From contig JAAEAF010014750.1 of the NCBI GenBank assembly GCA_011037195.1, positions 1 through 64,000 of the forward strand: a DNA stretch of 64,000 nt. The letters run 5' to 3'. The notes beneath the pieces were generated by a model. The model made no database searches, had not been told where the DNA came from, and was given only the letters and a program-made list of their open reading frames with translations. The position numbers and the translations under genes are program-made. Source of the DNA: Triatoma infestans. Taxonomy: Eukaryota; Arthropoda; Insecta; Hemiptera; Reduviidae. Shown here piece after piece: positions 1 to 10,635 of this stretch. The number at the start of each line of letters is the position of its first letter. Positions within the stretch are counted from its first letter, which is position 1.

Positions 1-872
1 TGTGTGTGTGTGTCTGTGTGTGTGTATGTATGTGAACAGCATAGCTCAAAAACGAAAAAATCGTAGAAAGTTCAAACTTGATATTACGTTTAGGTATCAC
101 CATGGAATTGACCCCGGTGCGTTGTGTCAATATTCCTCAACCGGAAGAGTACACCACGTGTACTAGTTGTTTTTTTTACGTTTTTGCAATTTTCTCAAAA
201 ATGGCTCCGAAGATTTTCTTTAAACTTGTTATATCAACTACACATACAAAGAGCTACAACTTTTATTTGAAACATTTCTCCAGGAAAATTCATTTAAGGG
301 CACTTATGGGGGAGGGGTGGGGTTAGGTTTTCATCTTAACTGCTGTTTCAGTATATTAGACAATTCTGTCATCTAAATAATGTTAATTGGAATTAAATAT
401 GTTGTTGAAGTTCCGAGTTTGAAAAAAAATAGATAACCGGAAGTGCGTTTTACTGAAATATAATTTTCAGTTTTCTGGTATTTTCTCGAAAATGGCTCCA
501 AACGATTTTCTTTAAACCAGTGTTGTTAACTATACATATAAAGAGCTACAACTTTTATTTGAAACTTTTCCCCTGATAAATTCATTTCAGGGGACTTTTG
601 GGGGAGGGGGGGTTATGTTTTTCTTTAAAATGCTATCACAGTTGATTATACACTTCTGTCATCCAAATTGAAATAACTAGAAATTAATATATGACCCAAA
701 TTCCGAGTTTCAAGGAAATTAGTAAACCGGACAGTTTTACTGGACAGTGTTTTCACTTTTCGACGAATTTCATTAAATTTGGTACACTAACTATAAAATT
801 TGTCAATTATAATTTTGAGTACTGGAGGTAAGAGAAAGTTGTGTGAGTGTTTCACACCAGATTTTTTTTTTT
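1..872 (+). repeat. RepA copy 1, 5' end cut by the window edge
   Basis: RepA is the commonest repeat here. A full plus-strand unit starts with a near-palindrome (TACTTTCTCTTACT then AGTAAGAGGAAGTA), has a TG microsatellite, then about three ~290-bp internal repeats each containing AAAATGGCTCCGACGATTTT. It ends GGAGTAAGAGAAAGT, a short hairpin GTGTGA-GTGTT-TCACAC, then CAGA and a T run. This copy begins in the TG tract at base 1 and ends in the hairpin and T run at about 841-872. A diverged further subrepeat continues to about 1199. Frames here do not code for a recognisable protein. Confidence 0.85.
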
Positions 873-1199
873 AAAGTTGTACGAGTAATATTAACTAAAC
901 ATATATAAAGAGCTACAACGTTTATTTGTAACATATTTCCAGAATTCAAATGGGGTTTCATGTTGAGGGGTGGGGGTCTTGTTTTCCTCTAATACGTTAT
1001 TTCATAAAATAATATTAATTAAATTGCAATGTGATGGCAAAAATTTCGAGTTTGAAAAAAAAATTGGTTGACCGAAAGTTTTGACCTATAGTGAACAGTT
1101 TTTTTTCAGTTTTCTGCCTATCACTTTTGTTTGAAATTGTTTCCGAGCAAATTTATTTAGGGGAGGTTTTTTTTTGAAGGGAGGGGAAGTTTATGCTTG

Positions 1200-1600
1200 T
1201 GTAATAGGATCCAAATCATTATAGAGTGGAGAAGCACATTAAATGAATCAAAAGTTAGTAACTCCCCCCACCCAGACCAGACTAGAAAGGGACAGTTCAA
1301 TTCATATAAATAGAGCGAGAAGCAGTACAGTTTAGGACAGTTTTTACACAGTTTACGACAAGTTTACAACCAGTCAACACCCTTCTCTCATCATTCAGCC
1401 AGTCTGTCTCTTTGTTACTGTCTAGCTACCTAACTTTCATTTTACTGTGAAGTCCTTGAAGTTGTTGCGTTCTTTTATTATACAGTGTTCAACATTTTAT
1501 TTCTCTAAAACCCATTCTCTCTTGAAGACAACTAATCATCCAGAAAGAATTATATGTTTGAAGAGATTATGTAATTATAACTGTGTAAACTGCAGTGAGA
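1200..1600 (+). repeat. Family C LTR-like repeat, copy 1
   Basis: This block begins TGTAATAGGATCC and shares in order CATTAAATGAATCAAAAGTT, CCAGACTAG, a TATA-like TATAAATAG (1305-1313), CAGCCAGTCTGTCTC, GAAGTCCTTG and CAGTGTTCA with blocks at 49278, 51535 and 62420. A TG-type start and a TATA box ahead of a conserved downstream block are what a solo LTR would show. I could not find a matching target duplication, so LTR identity is inference. It interrupts RepA-type sequence, whose hairpin end returns near 1612-1640. Confidence 0.5.
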
Positions 1601-1640
1601 GAATCGCAATCATGTGAGTATTTCACACCAGATTTTATCT

Positions 1641-2040
1641 TTTTTTTTTAATTCAGTACTGTCATACTGTCAAATTCTCTTCCTCATTGGTAAGTACCGT
1701 GACAAGATATTGCCGTGTAATTATGGTGTATCGTGGTCACTTAAAGACAGAGCTTTTTTTGGGAATCCTGTGTAGAAATCATAGGCGAAATATTTAAAAA
1801 GAAGGGCCGGCCACTTTCTCATAATAGGGTCGTCGGATTATCACGCCCAGAGATTTCCTTTCATAAAGTACTGCTCCTTCTTCTTCCATTGTGTTACAGC
1901 ATTTAAACTAGACACCCACTGAGGATATTAAAAAGATGAAATTATACTTACTATAGCTTTCGCCAGGGAGTCGTCAAGCCCCACCTTATTTTCGCCAGCG
2001 CATAAATTTTGAATTCTTCTGCTTTATTATAATGCATTTG
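1641..2040. other. Interval without recognisable gene
   Basis: AT-rich sequence with a short GC-richer patch near 1804-1850. No open frame, tandem repeat or known repeat boundary was recognised. Confidence 0.5.
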
Positions 2041-2049
2041 TTTGGTAAA

Positions 2050-2330
2050 AAACAGGAAATAAAATAAAATAATAAACGAAATTAAAAGGTGAGTTCTGTT
2101 AAATAAAATTGAATGAAATAAAGTAAAATTTAAAAGAAAATAATAGAAAATATTAAGTGACAGAAAATATTGAGTGGACTGTATAGAAAGAGTAAAGAGT
2201 GAGCCAATGGGCTCATATAACATGAACAAAATGAATATTTAATACATGAAAAATGAGTAGCAAAAATATTTATTCTATTCAACAAGCCAAAAAGAGTGGC
2301 GCTTACCTTAAACGCAGACACCTTTAAAGT
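2050..2330 (-). repeat. Dispersed repeat G, reverse copy
   Basis: Read on the minus strand this matches 12871-13150: both carry GTTTAAGGTAAGC or a one-base variant, followed by TTGGCTT and an AT-rich tract with GTCCACTCAATATTTTC. The GTAAGC step followed by T-rich tracts ending in AG looks like an intron, but no exon could be recognised on either side. Identity is unknown. Confidence 0.4.
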
Positions 2331-2570
2331 TAGTGTGGTCCGACTGAAGTCCTTCAGCCCATATGGGGAATTCAAGGAAATAGGAGACAGGAAAGGAAAC
2401 AAAAAAGAACCATATACCTGTAATTCCAGCGTTGTCCACACTGTACGGCTGATGAAAATAGATGAAGTATTTAAACGGGCTCCAGGAAAGCTGTAAGGCC
2501 GGAGAAGCAACCGGAAGTAGACCACGTGCTTGCACAATCAACCTTAACAGGCCGGGAGAATCCGGAGACA

Positions 2571-3440
2571 CTCACTCGACAAGAAATCAACTTATCAATA
2601 CTGACCCCGAGAAAAACCAGAAGTGATAACACCTGGGTTTTCACAAAAAGGGAGAGCGGAAGTCTAAATTGAGTAGACAAATGCAAATTACGTATTACAC
2701 ACATACACCTTTCTTGTCTGAGTATTAGCTTGTGACTAACTTAGAGAGGGCAATTTTAAAGGGACTACCCCCCTCTCTCCAACTAGAGCACAGCCTATAG
2801 ATTATATATTTATATTTAGTTATTATATTTTGACGGCGGCAAATTTGAATTTGGATAAATACCGAACAGCATTCATTTTATACATCAAGGAAATATCTAG
2901 CTAATTATTCGCATCATGGCAACTCATAATGCCCACAATATTCCCCTTTTCCGTAAAAATATATAGCACTTTTTTTCAGCAGCTCAATTCCCAAAATGTT
3001 GATACGATCACAATACTTCTTCTTGCTAGAAGTAAGAGAAAATAAAAGTAAAAATAATAGCAAAAACAAACAACGTACATCTTAGATTTATACTAATAAC
3101 AGCATTTTCAGGCTTTCAGAGCCACAAAACATAAATGTTTGTTGAAAAAAACTAATTAAATAACTAAATAAAACAATTAATTAAAAAATTAATTATTGTA
3201 CTAACGAAGTAAAATTCCATTAGAACATTAGAGAATTTAAAAATTTGTGAAATAAGAAATGAAGTATTGTCCAGTTCAATTTACTCATATTATGTTTTCT
3301 TTTATGTTGTGTCCATTTTACATGTAAGATATATTACCAAAGAAGTTCGTTAATTATGGACTTGATAATTTTATTCTGATGACTAAGATTTTATAGCATT
3401 GTGTACAAAATTTTGTCTACTGTTAGGGAAAGATCTTATT
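2571..3440. other. AT-rich interval, nothing recognised
   Basis: No convincing coding region, tRNA, tandem repeat or transposon end was seen between the GC-richer patch at 2480-2570 and the hAT left end. Confidence 0.5.
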
Positions 3441-3820
3441 TCCTAAACCAGTGATGGCGAATCTTTTGAACTCGGTGTGTCAAAATTTTGAAAAATAGAA
3501 ACATAATTCTCGTGGCGTGTCACTCATCAAGTTAATTATTTGTTTAATGCCTTTTTAAAATACAAAAGCCAAAATTATGAAACCAACAGTTTACATTTAG
3601 AGACTTGTCTTACATATTTCATTGTCACTTAACATACAAAATCAAGTAATATATATATAAAATATAATTGAACAAAAACAGAAAAACAATATAAATTTAT
3701 ACAATTAGAAAATAAATATATATGAAAAATTAGTGACTTTTTTGGTGTGGTGGTTGGTTCCGCATAGCTGGAAAGCATCAGACACATTTTCCGTGGTAAA
3801 TGCCTGCTTCATTTTGTGGT

Positions 3821-3860
3821 CATCGACCGGTTTCGGGCGTTCGCCCATCTTCAGGATGCG
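3821..3860 (-). ncRNA. Hammerhead-like ribozyme motif, family E arm 1
   Basis: On the minus strand: stem I half CATC, core CUGAAGA, one extra U, hairpin GGGCG-AA-CGCCC, core GAAA, loopless stem III ACC/GGU, cleavage-site C, stem I half GAUG. This matches the hammerhead layout CUGANGA-stem II-GAAA-stem III-NUH. The extra base between CUGANGA and stem II departs from the canonical core. Stem III is too short to close in a monomer, so a dimer would be needed. Confidence 0.5.
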
Positions 3861-3961
3861 TTTTTCAGACAGTGCGACAACACAGACGTACAGAGCAAAC
3901 TTGAGTGTGAAAACTAAGTTTGCTCTGTGCATGTCGGTGTTGTCACACTGTCTGAAAAACG

Positions 3962-3999
3962 CATCCTGAAGATGGGCGAACGCCCGAAACCGGTCGATG
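3962..3999 (+). ncRNA. Hammerhead-like ribozyme motif, family E arm 2
   Basis: Exact inverted counterpart of the motif at 3821-3860. CATC (3962-3965) pairs with GAUG (3996-3999); the core is CUGAAGA...GAAAC with GGUC at the predicted cleavage site. A transcript through the whole foldback would hold one motif in sense and one in antisense. Confidence 0.5.
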
Positions 4000-4017
4000 A
4001 CTACAAAATGAAGCAGG

Positions 4018-4230
4018 CTACCGCGGAAAATGTCTCTGATGACTTTTTTGGTGCTGAAGTTTGTCTGCTAAATCTTCTATTTCGGGTTTATACTTGGTAC
4101 ATTTCAAGGCCAAGCAAGCGCCACTGACTTCATCTGTTAACCGATTCCGTTTGTTTGTCTTAATATTATTTAATGCTGAGAACAATGTCTCACAAAAATA
4201 TGTGGATGAAAAAATTGTTAGCAAAACAAC
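4018..4230 (-). pseudogene. hAT transposase C-terminal dimerisation region, relic
   Basis: The minus-strand frame contains SSTYFCETLFSALNNIKTNK, then RNRLTDE, and ends near LQHQKSH. The (S/T)TY(L/F)CE...FS...K...RNRLTDE pattern is the conserved C-terminal dimerisation region of hAT transposases of the SCAND3/ZBED-like type. The stop codon after KSH is displaced: the foldback inserted 4-5 residues from the end. On the far side of the insertion (3733-3747) the duplicated bases recreate the same C-terminal residues and a stop. The catalytic part of the transposase is absent. Confidence 0.8.
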
Positions 4231-4283
4231 TAAAGGAGATCTCGAGGAGCGGTCAATAAAATGTACACTTTTTTTTTAAATCT

Positions 4284-4323
4284 TTTCCAACGTTTCGACA
4301 AATTTATTGTCTTTTTCAGGGAT
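4284..4323 (-). ncRNA. Decayed hammerhead-like motif near the hAT right end
   Basis: On the minus strand: CC-CUGAAAAA, hairpin GACAA-UAAAU-UUGUC, GAAAC, GUU, then GGAAAAG. The order matches the other motifs with a different stem II; G8 of CUGANGA is changed to A. Stem I could be UCC/GGA. Probably a degraded relative. Confidence 0.3.
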
Positions 4324-5505
4324 AAAATTAAAAAAAATGTTAATCGGTATTTATAATTTCCATGAAACAAACTAAACACAAAATATGTAGTAAACAGAGA
4401 GAGTTGCTAACTATATGAGCTACATTATCAGAAAAAAAAGATTTTTTTGAATTATGAAATTTTTTATCTTTGAAGATGCGTGTCACCAAAAATGAGCTCG
4501 CGTGTCAGCACTGACACGCGTGTCATAGGTTTGCCATCACTGTCCTAAACGATTCCTAAAGGTTCAAAGAGGATTAAAGGATTTTTAAAGCCAATATAAA
4601 AAAAATTACGTTTCTTAAAGTAATTTTTATTCTTATTCTCTAATTGATAATTTCATTTTTTAATAAGTAAATCCGTTTAACTTATTGAAGGGAATTAATG
4701 GGCATAATTTGTTTCTCTCAGCCAATCTCCATTGATTTGAAATTACGACTAAAGGAAAAGCTTCCCTCTTCAACTGAGGAAGTACATCCTATTATTTTAC
4801 TTATATATACTAATTTTTATATATATATATAATCCTAATAAAACTGATGTGCATGTAATTGTATTGACAAATTGATGATTAGAAATTTTATAAATCTTTC
4901 AAATGCCTTTGAAAAAAATCTGAAAACATGTTTTGAAACATAAATAACAGCAAGTGAATATAATAAAAATACATCTCTACACTAATATTGCCTTGATAAC
5001 AAAAAAAAAAAAAAAAAATCTGGTGTGAAACACTCACACTACTTTCTGTTACCGCGTAATGGCAAATTTTCCTCACACTTAACAATTCTTATTAGTGCTT
5101 AAAAACCGTCGGCGTTTTTTAATTGAGAAAAATAAAAAAAAAAAAAACCTATTCAGTAAAGTAACACTTCCGCTCAACCGATTTTCTTCAAACGCAGAAT
5201 CTTAATAATATATTTAATTCTAATTAATTTTATTTTAGATGACAGAATTGTATAATAATTGAAATAGCACTTTAGAGGAAATCATAAAACCCTTTCTCTC
5301 TCCCCCAAAAGTACCATTAAATGAATTTGCCCAGAAAAAAGAGTTCAATAAAGTTGTAGCTCTTTGTATGTGTAGTTGGTATACAAAATTTTATGAGAAA
5401 GCGTCGAGCCATTATTTGAGGAAATCCAAAAACTTGGATGAAACAAAAAAACAGTACATAAAAGTTGCAACTGTTCCGGGTTAAGTGATTGCTAAAAATC
5501 ATTCG

Positions 5506-6905
5506 TGTTTTTTTTTTTTTTTTTGAAGGGGGGGCCAATGCACTGCGACCTTCCGATTGTGCTATGCCTCCTGGGTGCCTCAGGCTTGCCCACAGCACCC
5601 GAGCAGATGTTCCTGCTGAACATCCGTTCTACAAAACCTCCATCAGGTTGAGATCCCTGAGGAATCCCAATACCCTGACAGGCTCTACGGAGGGTATATC
5701 CCCCTCCTCCACCTGGTAGCTACCCAGGTTCTTGAATCTTCTCTGAGTGGCAGCCTCGCAGTCTGTTAGGAGATATAATGGAGTTTCCTCCAAATCTCCA
5801 CAGAATCTGCATGAGCTGTCACTTTCCAAACCCAGCTTCACCAGGTGTCCTCTAAGTCGGCAATGCCCCGTGAGGAGCTTGTTCTTGCTGAATCCAATGC
5901 AGGCCTCCGATCTCCGTTGGTTATAATTTCCCAAGCAGATCTTGGCCTGCTGCAAACCGGGGAGGGAGTACCAGAGTTGAGATCTCCTCGACTCCTCCTC
6001 CTTCCTAAGTTCCTCCAACAGAAACATGTCGCTGACCCAATAAAAAGTTTCCGGCCCTAGGAACGGGGTCGTAGCGCCTATCTTGGCCAGGGCGTCGGCC
6101 ATCTCATTCCCTTCAATGCCAACATGCCCCGGCACCCACCAAAGAGTAACTTTGACCCTTCTGCCTAGGTTATTAAGTTTATCTAGGCATTCCCAGACCA
6201 TTTTAGAGTTGATAAGTGATGTCCTCAATGCTCTAATGGCTGCTTGACCATCGGGAAGGATAACAATCTCCTGGTTCCTATATCCCCTATCGAGGTTAAA
6301 TTGTACACATCTTCCAATAGCGTATATCTCCGCCTGGAAGATGCTGGGAAATTTACCCATGGGTTCTTGATCCTTGGACCAACCACCCCTGCCCCAGTCT
6401 CCTCGAGGGGCTTAGACCCATCAGTATACCATTTAATGGCATGTTCCTTAGTGCCCAACATAGCGGATCTTTCGCTCCACCCACTTTTGGTGCTCAGCTT
6501 CAAAGAAAAATTCTTAGTGAAGCTGTATCTCTTAATCATGCCATCTCTAGGGAGATGCCAGATAAGGGAGCCCAAAGGTGAGGGTAATCACTCCCTGACC
6601 CCCAGACCCCCTCTTTTCCTGTACCACCCGTAGAGATCCTAAGAAGAGCTCCCTTCGCCACCCTTTCCACCACTAGGTGCAGAGTTGACAGATTAAGGAT
6701 AACCTCAATCCCGGCGGTGGGACAAGTCCGCATAGCCCCCCCGTCATGCATAAGCATGCAAGCCGCTGTACCTTGTCAACACTCCTCTTGATTGTTACTA
6801 CTTTGGTCTTCCCAAACCATGCCACTGCGCCGTAGGTGATGACCGGTCTTACCATCATCTTCGTGTTTGATGCGGTGATAGTACCTATCTTGGAATACCA
6901 ACTTT
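5506..6905 (-). mobile_element. 5'-truncated LINE with RNase H domain (I/LOA/R1-like group)
   Basis: The minus-strand element ends in a T run at 5506-5524 (its poly-A tail). From 5' to 3' it encodes the end of the reverse transcriptase thumb, an RNase H domain, then a C-terminal zinc knuckle. Reading frame jumps near 6700 and 6360 show it is dead. LINEs that carry RNase H after the RT are typical of the I, LOA and some R1-group clades; I cannot choose between them without a tree. Confidence 0.85.
5629..6575 (-). pseudogene. LINE ORF2 3' part: RNase H and zinc knuckle
   Basis: Acidic motifs in order: WYTDGSK (first Asp), IFQAEIYAI (Glu), ILPDGQAAI (Asp, in place of the usual SDSQ), and GHVGIEGNEMADALA (last Asp). 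The knuckle is CRFCGDLEETPLYLLTDC, with Tyr where His is normal in C-x2-C...H...C. The domain is spread over two overlapping frames (6575-6225 and 6360-5629), a frameshift near 6360. Confidence 0.82.
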
Positions 6906-6963
6906 GTGCTTCTTGAAAATTTTCGTTTTTTGAGATATTATTTTCAAACACATACAAAACCAT
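6673..6963 (-). pseudogene. LINE reverse transcriptase C-terminal fragment
   Basis: The minus-strand frame holds MMVRPVITYGAVAWF followed by VDKVQRLACLCMTGG. The pattern (R)P.l.YGa..W....l..vQR.acl.itG is the conserved tail of LINE reverse transcriptases in the RNase H-bearing clades. The catalytic palm is missing because the copy is 5'-truncated at about 6905; the first residues of this frame come from RepA. Confidence 0.75.
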
Positions 6964-7094
6964 TTTCTAAAAAAACACTTTTTTGGATTCAGAGGACCTT
7001 AAAACGTGTATTTCCGGTGAAAATTCAATTTCGAAAAACCGGAAACGATCGCTACTTCCTCTTAGTATTTGTAAGAGAAAGTAAAAATTACTAC

Positions 7095-7925
7095 AATCAT
7101 CAATATATCATCCAATTATATAATATTCCCCCATTATTAAATGTCATTTGACAGCTTATTTAGATGCTCTATTTTTTATGCCTGTTTTGGAATAGCATTG
7201 TCACAATTAGAACAAAACAATGTCAATTAGGCCATAATTGAGCAGATCTAGTGGCAGAAAAGCCCATTTTATGATCATTTTAATCCAATTAAATCTAATT
7301 CCAGGATCATCGTATTCATTGACAATGGAATATAGTTCATTAATCTCTGATTGATTTTCTTCTTCCACGCAATATGTGATTAAAAGAAAAAGTTTATATT
7401 TTTTTCCTCAAGAACTACTAAAATTAATAAACCAGCAACGACATTGTGTTTAGACAATTTTTCTATTATATGATGATATTTTTTCTAGAAGTATCATAAA
7501 TGAATATTTTTACTATTTTTTATATTCTAATAATTTTTAATGAAGCAATGTATTCTTTACCTCGGCTTCATACTAACTACCCTTTTTATTAGAGAAAAGA
7601 ACAAAGCGTAGTGAATGGTACTCCGTTCCTGATTGAGGGTGGCTGGCAGTTTTATCCGTGTAGCGAGTGGTCCGGGTTATTAGCACTGGGAATTCAGAAT
7701 TGGATATCCGCAAGAAAATTGTAAGATGAAGGCAAGGCTATCCAATTATTAAAACTCGGTACTTTGAAGTAAATCTATACATCTACATGAAGATTAAAAA
7801 AAGGCTCTTCCACGTTTTCGTGGTAGCATAAACATAAGGCCCCCACACTTAGTAATGCTAAGAAAATGTCAGATAGGGTGATTGCCTTAAAAATGGATTT
7901 CTGATGAAGGAGCTGTAAGGTTTCC
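7095..7925. other. AT-rich interval, nothing recognised
   Basis: No coding frame or repeat boundary recognised. A short GC-richer patch lies at 7620-7700. Confidence 0.45.
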
Positions 7926-8156
7926 AAGTTTATGGCATGTACATAATTCGGAAATCCTAAGAATTGAGAGTTACCTTAAGAAAATGATTAACTTCATCCC
8001 TTGTGAAAGAAAAATGATAGGAAAGCCTGAGAAAACTTGGATGAAAAATGCCACTGAGGAAATAGCCACTAGAGAGACCTTTCTTAAGAAATTGTCTATG
8101 AGTCCAAAAATAAAAAAGAAGATATTTTTTATTTTAGATTTTGTTAAAAAGACATG
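7926..8156 (+). pseudogene. Possible LINE ORF2 C-terminal scrap
   Basis: The plus-strand frame reads KKMINFIPCERKMIGKPEKT, then WMKNATEEIA, ending at a stop at 8156. A basic (G)(R/K)P..TW...v..d(l) tail of this kind ends many RTE-like and related LINE proteins. The match is short and no palm motif is present, so this is tentative. Confidence 0.35.
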
Positions 8157-8820
8157 AGTGACTGAGAGGTGAGTTATAATGGTTTATGAAATTAAAAAAT
8201 AAAGTCATGGAGAAAAATCAAAACTTTATTTGTTCCTTAGAGATATCATCTTATTTATTACAATAAATTTTCATATAAATTTGAATATGTGTTATTATTA
8301 ATTGTATATGTAAACGACATTCTAGTAAAATCTCATTAAGTCTCTTGACAGTTATTTCAACAAATAATATTTAACCATACTATAATAAACTTGGTTTTAA
8401 TTATTTCACATAATATCTTCCAAGTTTATAACAGCCATAGCTTTAAAAGCCATCTCCTACGGGTTTAAATTATTAAAGAGTTCTTCTATAATGTTAAATT
8501 ATTTACACGAGTACCTTGGACTTCACTGGTGTTTAATGACGTTGTTTAATCTTAATGAGTGTCGTATAGTAACTACAAGGCCATATAGTTAGACGGGCAA
8601 TTTCTCTTTAATGGTCGAAAAAAAAATGTAATTAAGAATGCTAGTAATTAAAAAATAGTGTGCCTTAAAATGATATTAAAAGAGGAATCTCAGTTTAAGT
8701 TTTTGATTGAAACTGAATGTATTTCATGAAAGAGCAGCGGAAGTAATTAGCATTTTGTGCCAAAGAAGCAAAACTCGAAAGATACTTCTATCAGCCGTAG
8801 AGATTTTTGAATTAAGTTAT
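8157..8820. other. AT-rich interval, nothing recognised
   Basis: No coding frame, RNA gene or repeat end recognised up to the AC microsatellite at 8826-8850. Confidence 0.45.
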
Positions 8821-8839
8821 GTTTACACACACACACACA

Positions 8840-9990
8840 AACACACACACACTACCACTCAGCAGTGACATCGTATTGCAGACGTCATCTCTTCCTCTCT
8901 TGAGCAGAAGAAATATTGCGCGGCAGCCTTCTTGGATGTCGCGCAAGCATTCGATCGTGTCTGGCATCCGGGCTTGATGTGAACCTGAGAGATTTCCTAC
9001 CAAAAGCTTGTTACTTAGTACTAAAATCCTACCTAACTGACCGCTACTTCAGGGTCATCTATAGATCATCATATTACAATTTCCTTCCTATATCTGCTGG
9101 TGTTCCCCAAGGAAGTATATTTGCACCCGCCCTTTACTCCATTTATACAGCTGATATGCCAACTATGCCACATACCTCTACTCTCTACACATTCGCTGAT
9201 GATACCGTCATTGTTTCCAGAATATATCCCGTAATAGCAACTCTCAATCTACAGGCGCACTGTATTCACTCCAAAAATGGTTCAACAAATGGGGAATCAA
9301 AATCCGTGCTGAAAAAAGCCAAACCATTTCCTTCACATTCAGACGACTGCTCCAGTTTATTATGTCAATGTCCCTTACCTCCTACACATAAAGTTCACTA
9401 CTTAGGACTATACTTGGACGGACGCCTCACCTGGAATCCACATACCAGACTCAAAGACAGGCACTACTTCAACGTTACAAAATGCTGATGCGATTACTTG
9501 ACAAACGATCTATAACCTAACACTTACTAACAAACTTTTAATCTACAAAGTCATACTTAAACCTATTTGGGCTTACGGCGCAGAACTGTGGGATTCAACC
9601 AAACGATCTAATTATAATCGTATCCAAACACTCCAATCCAAAATCCTCCGCAAAATCGTTTCAGCTCTTTCTTTGTCTCCAATCTTACACTCCATACAGA
9701 CTTAAATATACCATACGTCCATCAAGAAATCCTATTCCGTTACAACAAATTGCACAACAGTTTATCATCTCACGTCAATCCTCTTGTCCGTGAACTTGCA
9801 TTCCTAAGTAACCCTATAAATTCAACAAGAAGACTAAAACGTCAGTAGCCTCGTGATCTAATTACTGAATAACTCGGAGTTTCACTACTGAGTGACTTCT
9901 CCGCTCCTGTTTCTATGAATTGTCCACAATTAACAAATTTACTATTGTTAAGCTACATAACAGGTGTAAATATTAATAAAAAAAAAAAGT
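8840..9990 (+). mobile_element. Jockey-like LINE, 5'-truncated, with poly-A tail
   Basis: The plus-strand fragment runs from just before RT motif A to an A tail at about 9977-9988. It abuts an AC microsatellite on the left. Coding continuity is broken by at least three frameshifts or stops (near 8945, 9485 and 9700). Motif order and spacing are those of a Jockey-group non-LTR retrotransposon. Confidence 0.82.
8870..9860 (+). pseudogene. Jockey-like reverse transcriptase relic
   Basis: Motif A appears as FLDVAQAFDRVWHPG (about 8928-8972). After a frameshift comes AGVPQGSIFAPALYSIYTAD (about 9095-9155, motif B), FADDTVIV (9190-9215, the catalytic F/YADD box) and LGLYLDGRLTW (about 9405-9437). 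After 9490 another frame reads LLIYKVILKPIWAYGAELW, the conserved thumb region, then IQTLQSKILRKIV. No RNase H domain follows, as expected for Jockey. Confidence 0.85.
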
Positions 9991-10119
9991 TACGTTTCTG
10001 ATTGTAAAGGAAATTATTAATACAATTTTATCTTATTTTACCTTTAAGTAAAGTATGTTTTAGTGCAGCGAAATGAACTTCTAATATTTGTTAAGGACTA
10101 TTAAACTGAAGTCAATGAT

Positions 10120-10510
10120 ATCCCTAGACAAAGGTACAAGAAAATCTTCCTCCAGACAGATGAGCATTGTTTCATGAGTCGTTTTACAGATTTCAACGAG
10201 TATCATTCGTCTTACCGTTAGTTGCCAAGAAGCGTTGATTTAAATCAATCTAGTTCCAAGAATAATTGAAATGCAATAGTTTCTATATATTTATAAGCTT
10301 ATTATTGTGATATTTAAAAGTATTTAAATTCATTTAGAAATAATATATTTATTTCAAATCAGTGGTGACTTATTACTAATTTCTTAATACTTCTCTCTTC
10401 TCTAAAACTTATATACACACAAAAGCACTACCATCAACGGTAGCCCTATACTACAACATACCACATACAACACTTATACCAATAACATTACACATCTATG
10501 GCAGATAATT
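10120..10510. repeat. Dispersed repeat F, copy 1
   Basis: Shares with 11110-11515 and 59700-60115 the blocks TTTAAATTCATTTAGAAATA, CAGTGGTGA and a TACTTCTCTCT-like tract followed by CACACAA and ACAACA. No open frame. It could be a reverse LTR, but the ends and TSD are not resolved. Confidence 0.5.
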
Positions 10511-10559
10511 ACATGAATATAGATACATTGTAATCCAGAAAACAGAGCCCCCGTCCACG

Positions 10560-10635
10560 ACACCTAATTTGGTAGTTGGACGTTAAGCCCGCCTGAAAAA
10601 ATAGGCATTACTTTACTTTACTTTACTTTTTTACA
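10560..10635 (+). repeat. LINE-like 3' tail with ACTTT repeats
   Basis: GTTGGACGTTAAGCCC is followed by ATTACTTTACTTTACTTTAC. A short conserved stretch ending in a 5-bp tandem run is how some non-LTR elements end. No coding part is attached. Confidence 0.3.

Larger units (their letters stand above)
3748..4039. mobile_element. Family E foldback (PLE-like) inserted in the hAT
   Basis: Two inverted arms of about 100-130 bp carry the same sequence, including TGCCTGCTTCATTTTGTGGT and CGGTTTCGGGCGTTCG. They enclose a short centre. The insert is flanked by an exact 14-bp direct repeat, TGACTTTTTTGGTG, at 3734-3747 and 4040-4053. A long TSD of this kind fits target-primed reverse transcription. A related element at 58189-58666 has its own 12-bp TSD. 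Each arm holds a hammerhead-like motif. Assignment to Penelope-like elements is inference from the inverted layout, ribozyme-like core and TSD length. Confidence 0.7.
3449..4542 (-). mobile_element. hAT-family DNA transposon relic with intact TIRs and TSD
   Basis: The left end starts CAGTGATGGCGAATC. The right end, read on the opposite strand, starts CAGTGATGGCAAACC. Identical 8-bp direct repeats TCCTAAAC flank it at 3441-3448 and 4543-4550; an 8-bp target duplication is the hAT hallmark. A hAT transposase C-terminus lies inside on the minus strand. At about 1.1 kb most of the transposase is gone, so it is non-autonomous. A PLE-like foldback is inserted at 3748-4039. Confidence 0.93.
5000..7095 (-). 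repeat. RepA copy 2, reverse, split by a LINE
   Basis: The reverse RepA terminus AATCTGGTGTGAAACACTC lies at about 5018-5036. Internal subrepeat sequence follows to about 5500. RepA resumes at about 6905 with the CATAGCTC-type segment, the region opposite the TG tract, and the hairpin end near CTTCCTCTTAG...TAAGAGAAAGTA at about 7050-7082. The LINE at 5506-6905 therefore inserted into an existing RepA copy. Confidence 0.75.

Noticed and set aside
78..326. Conserved short proteins in RepA copies
   Set aside because: RepA frames differ between copies through frameshifts and stops; the similarity is at DNA level only.
3900..3950. Single-copy gene exon between the foldback arms
   Set aside because: The centre is short and shared, in inverted form, with the element at 58189, so it belongs to the foldback.
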